Source of the DNA: Tritrichomonas musculus | Lineage: Eukaryota > Parabasalia > Tritrichomonadida > Tritrichomonadidae | Assembly: GCA_039105265.1 (NCBI GenBank) | Contig: JAPFFF010000001.1 | Span: forward strand, 7,316,001 to 7,380,000 | Reading direction: 5' to 3' | Length of the DNA: 64,000 bases | Shown: piece after piece, positions 45,181 to 54,642 of the stretch | How the letters are laid out: each line of letters begins with the position of its first letter | Position numbering within the stretch: position 1 is the stretch's first letter | Made by a program: the position numbers and the translations under genes | The notes under the pieces: generated by a model | The model's database searches: none | What the model was told of the DNA's origin: nothing | What the model saw: only the letters and a program-made list of their open reading frames with translations

Positions 45181-48100
45181 ATGGAACCATCTGTATGCCT
45201 AATTAAGACAACCACTTCTGGTTCCTGCATGGTTATTTCTCATTTTAATAGTCCAAATTCATATATTATCTGGTTTGATCATTTCAGTGGTCACCCTCTT
45301 CATAACGGAATCCCAGAATACGACGTTTTTCCTAGCGAAGCAAAAGCAAAGGAATATATTTCGAGCATTACCAAAATTGAGCGAGAAAATCGTGCGCAAT
45401 ATTTAATCGGAATTAATAATATAAAAAATCATTATTTAATCATTTCAGTAATAACAAAAACAAAAGAATTATGCAAAATTATGGACAAACATCCTGTTTA
45501 TTTAATTAATAGTTATGCAAATTGGTGTCTGACACTAGATAACGATTCGCCTTATGATGAAAATAACGCTGAACAAGAAAGACAATATTTCTCTTATTTT
45601 CCAGTACCAGACTTGCACTTTTTTTGTCCCACTTTTGATTTAACATCTAAATTTGGTTCGCCTCAAGATCCGACAATGATATGGAATTTAAGACTGTTGA
45701 AGCCATTCCAAAAACTCAAAATTCCTTGTTGTGTTAATCTTATTCAAGGATCTTTTGGCGCTGCAAATCTAGGCGATAAAACTTTTTTTTATTCAATTAT
45801 ACGACGATGCTGTTTATCATCATTACCTCTTGCTCAAGAACAAGAAATCAGTGAAGATAAAAATTTAGGAAATGAATTTGAAATAGAATATGTCCTGGAA
45901 AGATTTAAAGGTGGTCATTATGAAACAAGGTCTCATGTTTTACGAAGATGCGACTTACCACACTTATTTTCACATAGAATGTTATCGCCAGAAGAAGCAA
46001 CTGTTATCTATTCAAGTTTTTTCAATCGTTTAATAGAATTATATCATATACCAAAAATATCTTTTATAGACCTTTCCGATTCCAGTACAAGCAAAAACCT
46101 TTTAGATCCAAACGGCGACACTTTTTTAAAAAATGTGATAACGATGATATCAGGAGCATTTGATGTTGAATTTGAGAAATTTGATTGGAATCATCATTCA
46201 CAAATAGACATATTTAAAGCAGCCAATTATCTTTTAGGTTTACTAGATAAAGTTGTAGATAATTTTGGCTTTGATTTAATGGTTTGGGAAAATGGTTATC
46301 CTTCAGTTATACAGAAGCAGACAGGCTTTTGTGTTGTATCGGATAAAAGTGGATTTGATCAAAGTATTTTTGGAAGTTTTATCATTGGCTTATATTACTA
46401 TTCCAAGATAGTAAATGAATTTGGAATAATCCCGTCAGTTCCAGACAATTATCAGTCTCTTAGCGAGCTAAAATGTACTGCACATTTATTCCGCTTTTTC
46501 ATCTTCTCCAACCGAAAATTAGGACAACTATCGACAATTCCAACATCATTCAGTGAGCGAGATTTTGGTATTTTAACGAATATTAAAGAAAACAATCTTT
46601 TCGATAAGCAAAACTACCAAACAAGTAATAATACCAAAGACATTATAAAAGCATTTTTGAAGATTAACTCAAAAAGTTCGATAATTTACACTGAAGAAGA
46701 CTGTGTCTCTATTGTTCCTGCAGCACATGTTGTCTACCCATCAACTCTCAATTTGAAGATTTTTTCTCTCTTCAAGAACGAATTATCATTCATAGATCCC
46801 CAAGAGCCGATCACGATATGTCTTGCCCGTCCATGCAATGTCACCAAGATCATATTCAAGCTTCCCAAGAGCAACACCTCGAGCTACAGTTTTGTCAAAC
46901 CATCGTCAGTTACAGTTAGCGGCGGAATGTACCTAAATAGGTTGTTTCCACTTTTTGAGGACATTTTGATCGTCAGCGGAGAAACGATCAAAACGATTAC
47001 AATATCCAGCAGGCACCAGTACACGGACAAGTATCAGATCAATGCCAATTTGAGTTCTATTGAAAAAGTACGTTATGTACAATTTCGGTTTAATTCAATT
47101 TTTCCGAGGGTCACGATCAGCAACATCTTTGTATATGGGAATTGTGAAATGAAAAAGAAAAACGAGATGAGCAAAATTTTGTCAGAGAACGTTGACATTG
47201 ACAATTACAAGCAAGTTCAAATACCCACTTTTTCAGAGGATGTTTGTCCGGACACAATTACCTCCTGGGAGAAGAAGAGGCTCTACTCTTTCCTGACATT
47301 TAATGACTTTGCATTGAAAATGATTGAGCGAGAATTGAATCCTTTCCAAATGACCGTCTCTTCGCTCATTGAGCTCAAAAATTACAAAAACTTGTCGCCA
47401 GGTAAAATTCCGTGCTCTGTCTGCGGCCGGAAGAAGTCCGTCTACCAGTGCGGCATGTGCGGCAACTTCTTCTGCACGTCGTGCAAGCCTCAAGTAGAGA
47501 CGAAGGAGATGCAGTCGGAGTCGAAGTCGATAACCGTCAACATTTGCAGCGACTGTTCGGAGATCCGGAACAAGATACTGAAACTGAAACCGTTACTTGA
47601 ACTTTTGAAGGCAAGAATGGTCGTCAAAATGTACCCGTTCATTGGCCGGTACGACCCGCTACTTGACAGAGCCGGGTACCAAAATAGGGGCACCCTGATA
47701 GGGACCCAATTCATTTCAGAGCCCCCTCCCGGAGTGACCGAGAATTCCCTTGCCGAACTCGTTTTGGATCCTTCAAACGACAAGGTTTGGGACCCCAAAG
47801 AGTCCTTCGTTCCACTTCTCATTTACCTCAAGCAGGAGTCCTTTATTGAGTCCATCTCGATACGTTGCAATTCGCCTTTGAAGGTCATTTTGGACAATCA
47901 AGAGGAGCTCGAGTTTGTCCCTCCATTCACAGAGCACAAGCTACTTTTTGATAACTCTTTCTTAATTTTGAGGGCAAATTTGGTCGCACCCAAAATTCAG
48001 ATAAAAAACATATCCATCTTCGGCGCGCCTGTCTCTTTCGGTTACCCCGTCTACAGCATGATGCCGAACTCGCTCCCTTCAAAAGTGAGGGAGATACAGT

Positions 48101-48441
48101 CCAAACAGACCCCTCAAAAAGATAAGAGCATGATCCGATTCAGAATCGACCAGCAGGAGTCCGTCTTCGGTCTCCTCTTCGACGAAATTGTCGGCGACCA
48201 GACGGTCTTCTTCGAGTACGTTAACGATAGCAATAAGAAGTGTATCGTCCCTTTGAATTTTCCAAAGGGGAGGTTCACTTCGTGTTCAATTGAGTTCCCG
48301 AGGCCCTACAAGGTGAAGGAGTTCAATCTGTGGTTCTCCTCTTCAAAGAATCAGGCAAAAAACATGAAGATCTCCCCTCTCTGCTTGTCAAAGGGAGGCA
48401 GCAGCGCCGCAAGCAGCATCATTCACTATCTCAACATATAG
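45181..48441 (+). CDS. Sac-domain protein with FYVE-like zinc finger, catalytic motif degenerate
   Basis: The 1086-residue protein starts with a Sac (phosphoinositide phosphatase) homology domain: YLIGINNIKNHYLIISVITK (about 76-95), FFCPTFDLTSKFG, MIWNLRLL, CVNLIQGSFG, and SHRMLSPEEATVIYSSFFNR. The catalytic loop (CxDCLDRTN in active enzymes) is replaced by FCVVSDKSGFDQS (about 384-396), so no catalytic Cys-x5-Arg is present. A FYVE-like finger follows (CSVCGRKKSVYQCGMCGNFF then CTSC and CSDC, about 745-795), then beta-rich C-terminal domains. Sac proteins act on phosphoinositides on endomembranes; this one probably binds lipids without hydrolysing them. The 3' part (from about 46,700) uses visibly GC-richer codons than the 5' part. 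Confidence 0.82.
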   Translation: MEPSVCLIKTTTSGSCMVISHFNSPNSYIIWFDHFSGHPLHNGIPEYDVFPSEAKAKEYISSITKIERENRAQYLIGINNIKNHYLIISVITKTKELCKIMDKHPVYLINSYANWCLTLDNDSPYDENNAEQERQYFSYFPVPDLHFFCPTFDLTSKFGSPQDPTMIWNLRLLKPFQKLKIPCCVNLIQGSFGAANLGDKTFFYSIIRRCCLSSLPLAQEQEISEDKNLGNEFEIEYVLERFKGGHYETRSHVLRRCDLPHLFSHRMLSPEEATVIYSSFFNRLIELYHIPKISFIDLSDSSTSKNLLDPNGDTFLKNVITMISGAFDVEFEKFDWNHHSQIDIFKAANYLLGLLDKVVDNFGFDLMVWENGYPSVIQKQTGFCVVSDKSGFDQSIFGSFIIGLYYYSKIVNEFGIIPSVPDNYQSLSELKCTAHLFRFFIFSNRKLGQLSTIPTSFSERDFGILTNIKENNLFDKQNYQTSNNTKDIIKAFLKINSKSSIIYTEEDCVSIVPAAHVVYPSTLNLKIFSLFKNELSFIDPQEPITICLARPCNVTKIIFKLPKSNTSSYSFVKPSSVTVSGGMYLNRLFPLFEDILIVSGETIKTITISSRHQYTDKYQINANLSSIEKVRYVQFRFNSIFPRVTISNIFVYGNCEMKKKNEMSKILSENVDIDNYKQVQIPTFSEDVCPDTITSWEKKRLYSFLTFNDFALKMIERELNPFQMTVSSLIELKNYKNLSPGKIPCSVCGRKKSVYQCGMCGNFFCTSCKPQVETKEMQSESKSITVNICSDCSEIRNKILKLKPLLELLKARMVVKMYPFIGRYDPLLDRAGYQNRGTLIGTQFISEPPPGVTENSLAELVLDPSNDKVWDPKESFVPLLIYLKQESFIESISIRCNSPLKVILDNQEELEFVPPFTEHKLLFDNSFLILRANLVAPKIQIKNISIFGAPVSFGYPVYSMMPNSLPSKVREIQSKQTPQKDKSMIRFRIDQQESVFGLLFDEIVGDQTVFFEYVNDSNKKCIVPLNFPKGRFTSCSIEFPRPYKVKEFNLWFSSSKNQAKNMKISPLCLSKGGSSAASSIIHYLNI

Positions 48442-48909
48442 ATTTGTTCATTGTTCATTTGATGAACGTTTATTTTATTTTTAGTTGATTTGATTGTCCA
48501 ATTGAAATTCTTTATCATTAGAGAAATCAAGACTTATCAAGAAAAAAGGAATTGTTTTATAAAGATATATTGAAAATTTTGTTTATTAATAAAATGAAAC
48601 TTTTTTTCTTAAATATTTCAATATGACCTTTCAAAAAAAGTAAATATGTCAATGATGTTTGTTGTAGTCATTTTAATTATTTTCTCTGTAACTGTAATAT
48701 TGAAATGAAGAGGTGTTTTAAAAACAATTATATTGGTTGTTTCTTTATATTTCATTTGTAAATTTATAACAAAATGAAGAGTTCAAGAAGATTCTTTTCA
48801 TAAAATTTTTTTTATTTTGGATTCTTAAAAAATAAATATTAGGTAATGGTTTTACAAAGAAATTTTTATGTAATTATTTTATTTGAAATGCAGCATTATT
48901 AATTTATCT
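48442..48909. other. Intergenic region between convergent genes
   Basis: AT-rich 3' regions of two convergent genes. No further feature supported. Confidence 0.4.
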
Positions 48910-51900
48910 TTATGGTAAAACATCAATGCCTCCACTCTTGCATTGGATAACCAAGCAAGTAATCAAGAAAACAAGTAGCAAAAAGTCTAAAACAGAAAAG
49001 ACTATGATCACAATCATTCCTTTTGGCATATAAGATTCTTTTACCACAACTTGATTTGGTGAAGGCACACCAAATTTTATGAATGCGCGATTTTCATCCA
49101 ATGTCATTAAACGAACTATATTTGTGTCATTGCTTGTGCTATTATTTGTGTCGTTACTTGTGTAATTGTTTGTGCATCTTGCATTGTTGAGGAACGAGTT
49201 GTTGACTTTCATTCTTTCAATCCACATTTCACAATCAAACATTCCATCCAAAATGAGGTATTCATCATCGAAATTCCTAGGCACTTCGTCTTTGTTTTGC
49301 TGAATTAGAATCACTTTTGGCGGCTCTGGAATTGATCCAGTTATCATTGGAATCAAATCATTCTGATACTTCATCATATCAATGATGAGAGTTGTTGTTT
49401 TCAATGAAACTGAATTATCGAGAATTGCTGTTGCTGTTTGCTTGATTAGAAATGTATCAACGATTTCAATATTTGTGAATTTAGCTTTTGAATGTGGAAG
49501 CAAAGTAACATTAATGATTGAAATATTAACCTTTTCATTGTTTTCATTAAGTGCGTATAATTCGGCATTTTTAGTGACATTAACATTTTGGATTTCGATT
49601 AATTTAACCTCATTGTTCACACGAATGCATTTAGGCGAATTTAAATTAAATGTTCCATTTATAATTATAACTGAATGATTATTTGTTCTCAATTTAAGAG
49701 TTCCATTTCCATATAGATTCAAATTGATCTCATTTGATTCTCCGAGGTCGATGATTGTGCTGTGATTTTCTGGAAGGAAATAATTCAGATTTCCTCCAAT
49801 GTAATTTACTGTTGTATTTGTTTGGGAACTAATGATTTCATCATCATTTAGATTGTAGTTGAATTGAAACTCTTTGTATGGCAAATATAAAATGCAAATT
49901 GAATTGTTTGTTTGTGGAGTGACTCTCATCTTTGTTTTATAAAAGTAGTCATGAATTTCAAGATTTAATAATTTGATATTAAACAGCCAATCTTCTTCAA
50001 ATGTTTTCTTCATTGAAATGATTTCAGAATAGAAACTCCCAGGAGGAATCAAAACAGTTATATCTTTGTACATTGACACTTTAATTGATTTGGCAATGTC
50101 GCATATTTTAGTTGATGGCTTAATCACTGAAGACGAGTTCTCTGAGAGTAAACTTATGCCTGATTGTCCATCTTCTGCATCTTCATAATCAGATGAATTG
50201 GTGTCAGTATCATTATATAATGTGTTTGCATAAGTGGCATAAATGCACGAATCATCACCGGATGAAAAGTCTAAATACTGTGAATCTGTGTCCGCTATAC
50301 CAAATTCATTCATAAATAAGTCATAGTTATCAGTGTAATATGGACGAGATACGGGAATAATATAACCATCAGGATCATGAATGCAAAACTTCTTGTACTT
50401 TCCTTTAACATCAATAACTCTGAGCTCTAAATCAAGCTGAGTTTTGTAATTACGAATAATTTGAATCGGGTCTTTGAAAAACGTCATATAATAAAAATTC
50501 TTGCTTTTGTTGATTACTTCTTCAATTAGTCCTTGTCTATCTTCCTGTTCAAAGAGATCTGGAAGTGAAGTATCTAGAATTGTAATTCCATTTTTATCTG
50601 CATATCTAAAAATAGAGTATCCTTCATTAATGTCGAATGTTTGCTTGAAATAGCACATGGATTGTGATATGTTTCTGTTACATATTGGTATAAAGTCAAT
50701 AATGTGGCCTGGTGTAACAGATAAAGAGAAAAATTGACCATTTTTTTGGAAATTGTTCTCAATTGTTATTCCCGTTGTTTTATCATGAATGATGATTTCT
50801 TCTGCACGCTCACACCACACTTCATATATGACTGATTTCCAATTTGGAAAATCTGGTATTGTCTTCTCCGCAAGAGGATGTTCTTCATCAATTATAATCA
50901 AAGAAGACGCTATATATATTACTTTATCCTTCTTATATTCCAAAGCTAAAAACTGGAAAGATTCATCACCGTAATCGATGAGTGTTTGTATAGTATTTTC
51001 AATATTAGTAATGCTGTATTGGTTGTTAATGGCACGAACAGCAACAAGAGCAACAACTATTTCATCAAAATCAACCTTGTAATACTTACTTGAGAAGTAA
51101 ATTGTTTCTTCATCAACAAAGTTACCTTGAATAACATGTTTGATAGTAACATGATTGATTGATTGATTTTCTCTTCTGAAAGGAATATAAAATGTGTCAT
51201 TATACTCATCAATGGGGATTTGATAATAATCATCTGAAATTAAAACAGCATCTATTAGTGGCTGCATATTTGGCATATTAATAATGAGCCATTTGATTTT
51301 AGGATCTATTTTCTGAAGTTTGAAAACTCCATATAAGTCATTGTCTTTGAATTTAATCGTTGTTGGCTTATATTCAGACGGCTTAACAGAGTTTAATGAA
51401 TAAAGCTTGCAAACAACTCTATGAGTGGAGTTTGTTTGTGATGAATTAACAATAATAATTGGCTTATATCTTTCTATACTGAAAGTGCAAGATATACTCC
51501 TACCAGCTTTTATTAAAGTTTGGTTTTCTGAATCTGCAGATTTCTGAATTTCTGATAAAGTTATTGGCTCTTTCATTGTGATATTTGTAGAATTTATAAC
51601 ATATGAAATTGATACATAAACATTCATTTTTTCAGTCATTCTAAACTTTGTCTTTAGATCATTTTTTATGAAGTTTGTTCCATTTGTAAATTCATATGAA
51701 AGGTTGCTTATTAATAATGACTTGATTGGATTAGGTTCACCAGACTCAGCACTAACTTCATAATATACATGTGTACCTGAATCTGGAGAATCTGGAAGAT
51801 CTATTTTATCAAGTTGAATTAAGAAATGCTCATCTTTAAAAGTAAAACTTTCTCTTTCTTTAAAACTCAGAGAGAGAGAACCATCACTCATGAATGTTGC

Positions 51901-53754
51901 ATCTTCATCGATATGATCAGGTGCTTCGGTATCTATGTCTTTAACTAAAAGGCATAATGCATCACCGAACTCGAGATCAGACTGAATCATGCCAATTTGT
52001 GTAGATGGAACGTACATTTCATTTATTGTTATACTCTCGCAATAAGTAACTTTAAGTGAAGCAGATATTTGTTCAGTGTTTTCAGTGTTATACATTGGTA
52101 ATCTAACGTATTGTCCTAATCTTTTATATTCTTTCAAAAAGAATGAAGCTTCTTGTGACTTTTGTATTGTATTGTTTTCATTATAATACCAAAAATCTAA
52201 AACCACTTTAGATGTCACGCGATTTTGATTTATTGCAATTATAACTGTGTCATAATTGCTTTGGTTTACAATCTTTTCAAATTGACTAGATCTTCTATCA
52301 AATACTTGAACATTTGAGTTTGTGGATGAATTAAACTCACTTAAAGAAACATGAAAACTTATTAAACTTTGTGTTCTTTTGAGGTTTTCTAAATTCTTTA
52401 TCTCTAATATGATCATTTTATCAGATGTTTCATTAACAAATTCATCATCTTCATCAGCACCATCATCGATATCTGTAATAGCATAGTCATTATTGTTCTT
52501 TGAATCAAAGAGGCAAAACTTCCTTGTTTTAATAATATGGAATAAAAGCATTTCTTTGTAAATTGATTTCAAAAGAGTCTTTTTTATCTTTTTACGAAAT
52601 ATTTTGACTCTTAATTGGATGCCACCAAAAGATATGAACGCTTTCATTGGTAATGAAAAACTTCCATACATATAAGGGAAAGGGCAAGAAAGAGGACTAA
52701 AGCCAAATTCTATTGTAAATGGCTGCACGAGGCCAAATTGAAGATCAGAATAAAGAATACTTAAAACAACAACATTTAATTTAATGCCTTGTGTTAATGC
52801 AAGTTCTGCTGATAATCTATTTGATTCAAGACTAGTAATAAGACCATCAACTAGGCTTCCAGAAGGTATTGGTGAAAAATCAGTTTGCCAGCCAGAATCT
52901 GATCTTCCATGTCTTTTTATGATAATAACTCTTTTTGCTGTGAATTGGTAACCTCTAAAATAGTCGACATCAACATAAAGATCTGCTTCCAAATTCCTCA
53001 AAAGAATGCCAAAAGTAAGGCTGAGATCAAATTGAAACTTTAATCCAAGAAATCTGAAGTTAAATCCAAAACCTGGAATTGGTAATTCTTTATCGAAAAG
53101 AGGAAAGTCTGGATATGAAAGGTGTTTTGCCATCTTTACTCTAAATTCAGCTCCAATTTTGCCAGTTAATGATACTTCGCAATTAATTTCTGCTTTTTTC
53201 AATGATTTGAAACGAGCTTTGGCTTTGAATGATGCCGAAAAAGAAGCTCCAGCACCAACCAAAACATTTTTTGAATTTTCTGAAAGAATTGGACGATCTC
53301 TGGAATGATCCCAATTAAAATCTTTTTTGAAGGACAGCATTGGAGTTTTACCTTTCATTACAATATCTGAGAAAACGGAGAACATGTTAATCGATTTCAT
53401 TTTATAAACACTGATTTTGTCATCCGAAGCAACAACTCTTTCCATTAAATAGAATTCTTGCGTTTTAATGTCAAGAAGAGTAAATCCATCAGCGATTTTA
53501 AATTTTTTTCTTTTAACAATGGCAGCATAGTCATCATCAACAGCATATCCTTTAATATCATTTGTTTGAGAGGATGTAAGAACTTTATGTAAAATAAAGA
53601 AAGCATTGCCAAAAGTATAATTTCCAGGATATTTTGTATCTTCACGGAATTTTTTTGGTACTTTAAAAGTAGAATTATAGAGTGCTTTTTCTGCAAGTTC
53701 ACGAAATCGCTCAGGAATTAAAGAATGAGCAAGAATTGAGAAAATGAAAAACAT
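48910..53754 (-). CDS. Giant single-pass membrane protein, host, unknown
   Basis: The 1614-residue protein has a short hydrophobic N-terminus (MFFIFSILAHSL) compatible with a signal peptide. The ectodomain is very long, Asn/Ser/Thr-rich and beta-like, with many N-glycosylation sequons (for example NNSTSNDTN near 1555). One membrane span near the C-terminus (MIVIIVFSVLDFLLLVFLIT, about 1582-1601) leads to a short cytoplasmic tail (CKSGGIDVLP). Topology is type I, ectodomain outside. An acidic segment SDYEDAEDGQSG lies at about residue 1185. No known domain recognised. Large secreted-anchored proteins of this kind are abundant in trichomonads. Confidence 0.85.
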   Translation of the reverse strand: MFFIFSILAHSLIPERFRELAEKALYNSTFKVPKKFREDTKYPGNYTFGNAFFILHKVLTSSQTNDIKGYAVDDDYAAIVKRKKFKIADGFTLLDIKTQEFYLMERVVASDDKISVYKMKSINMFSVFSDIVMKGKTPMLSFKKDFNWDHSRDRPILSENSKNVLVGAGASFSASFKAKARFKSLKKAEINCEVSLTGKIGAEFRVKMAKHLSYPDFPLFDKELPIPGFGFNFRFLGLKFQFDLSLTFGILLRNLEADLYVDVDYFRGYQFTAKRVIIIKRHGRSDSGWQTDFSPIPSGSLVDGLITSLESNRLSAELALTQGIKLNVVVLSILYSDLQFGLVQPFTIEFGFSPLSCPFPYMYGSFSLPMKAFISFGGIQLRVKIFRKKIKKTLLKSIYKEMLLFHIIKTRKFCLFDSKNNNDYAITDIDDGADEDDEFVNETSDKMIILEIKNLENLKRTQSLISFHVSLSEFNSSTNSNVQVFDRRSSQFEKIVNQSNYDTVIIAINQNRVTSKVVLDFWYYNENNTIQKSQEASFFLKEYKRLGQYVRLPMYNTENTEQISASLKVTYCESITINEMYVPSTQIGMIQSDLEFGDALCLLVKDIDTEAPDHIDEDATFMSDGSLSLSFKERESFTFKDEHFLIQLDKIDLPDSPDSGTHVYYEVSAESGEPNPIKSLLISNLSYEFTNGTNFIKNDLKTKFRMTEKMNVYVSISYVINSTNITMKEPITLSEIQKSADSENQTLIKAGRSISCTFSIERYKPIIIVNSSQTNSTHRVVCKLYSLNSVKPSEYKPTTIKFKDNDLYGVFKLQKIDPKIKWLIINMPNMQPLIDAVLISDDYYQIPIDEYNDTFYIPFRRENQSINHVTIKHVIQGNFVDEETIYFSSKYYKVDFDEIVVALVAVRAINNQYSITNIENTIQTLIDYGDESFQFLALEYKKDKVIYIASSLIIIDEEHPLAEKTIPDFPNWKSVIYEVWCERAEEIIIHDKTTGITIENNFQKNGQFFSLSVTPGHIIDFIPICNRNISQSMCYFKQTFDINEGYSIFRYADKNGITILDTSLPDLFEQEDRQGLIEEVINKSKNFYYMTFFKDPIQIIRNYKTQLDLELRVIDVKGKYKKFCIHDPDGYIIPVSRPYYTDNYDLFMNEFGIADTDSQYLDFSSGDDSCIYATYANTLYNDTDTNSSDYEDAEDGQSGISLLSENSSSVIKPSTKICDIAKSIKVSMYKDITVLIPPGSFYSEIISMKKTFEEDWLFNIKLLNLEIHDYFYKTKMRVTPQTNNSICILYLPYKEFQFNYNLNDDEIISSQTNTTVNYIGGNLNYFLPENHSTIIDLGESNEINLNLYGNGTLKLRTNNHSVIIINGTFNLNSPKCIRVNNEVKLIEIQNVNVTKNAELYALNENNEKVNISIINVTLLPHSKAKFTNIEIVDTFLIKQTATAILDNSVSLKTTTLIIDMMKYQNDLIPMITGSIPEPPKVILIQQNKDEVPRNFDDEYLILDGMFDCEMWIERMKVNNSFLNNARCTNNYTSNDTNNSTSNDTNIVRLMTLDENRAFIKFGVPSPNQVVVKESYMPKGMIVIIVFSVLDFLLLVFLITCLVIQCKSGGIDVLP

Positions 53755-54642
53755 TTTAATGCTTTAATAAATTGAAAATTGAATTGAAGTTATAGTATGT
53801 AAAATATAGAAAAAAATTTTTTTATAAAATAATTTGCAATTTTACATGGAAATCATATATATATTTGTTTATATAATTGTATAAAGAGTATTTCATGAAA
53901 TGTATTTAAATCAGGGTTTTGAATATAAATTGAATATTCAATTCAAATTACTTATTTCAAAGATCATCCTAAACCAAAACTTTTTCAATATATTTTTATG
54001 GCAATTGTTCTCCATTTCTTTTTCAAAATTCAATTGTCTATCAAAAATTTTTAGAAAAAAAAAAAATCAAAAAAGTATTTAATTATATTCACAAATGAAT
54101 GAGGAAAAGATAGCTTTATTAATTTTACTTATGTAATTCATTAAAAAAAAATTCAATAAAATTCAAAAATGATTGGATAATTTATGAAAAAAATTGAATT
54201 AACCATTCAAAATTTAAATTGGTAAAGGTTTTTGAATATAATATGGCGGTTTCTGGCTCAAAAGCTTTCAGAAAAAAAAAAAATAAAAATAAAAATAAAA
54301 ATTAAAAAAAAAATATTATTCAGAATTATTTTTATTCAAATAAGTTTATTTTAAGTTTTTTGTTGTCTTTCACATTCTTAATAAAAAGAATAAATGAATA
54401 GATATGAGATTAATTTACAAAACTAAGTTATTTTACAATCAAAAGTTTACTTCAATTAAATAAAAAACAATTTGATATAAACAATTTAACTTTTTGAAAG
54501 AATGTAAAACTAATCGATATACCTATTTATATATCAATATATTATTAGAAGCATTGCTCTATATTTCAAATATGATAAAATCTATAAACACTTCACTCTC
54601 AAACTTTATTCAATTGTTTTGAATTGATAAAAATAAAATTTA
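53755..54642. other. Intergenic region between divergent genes
   Basis: This 888-bp AT-rich region contains A-tracts (54270-54320) and must carry both promoters. A 60-codon frame (53900-54082) has low-complexity composition and is not considered coding. Confidence 0.4.

Noticed and set aside
47233-47822. Antisense and alternative frames over the Sac/FYVE gene
   Set aside because: Explained by GC-rich codons of the sense gene.
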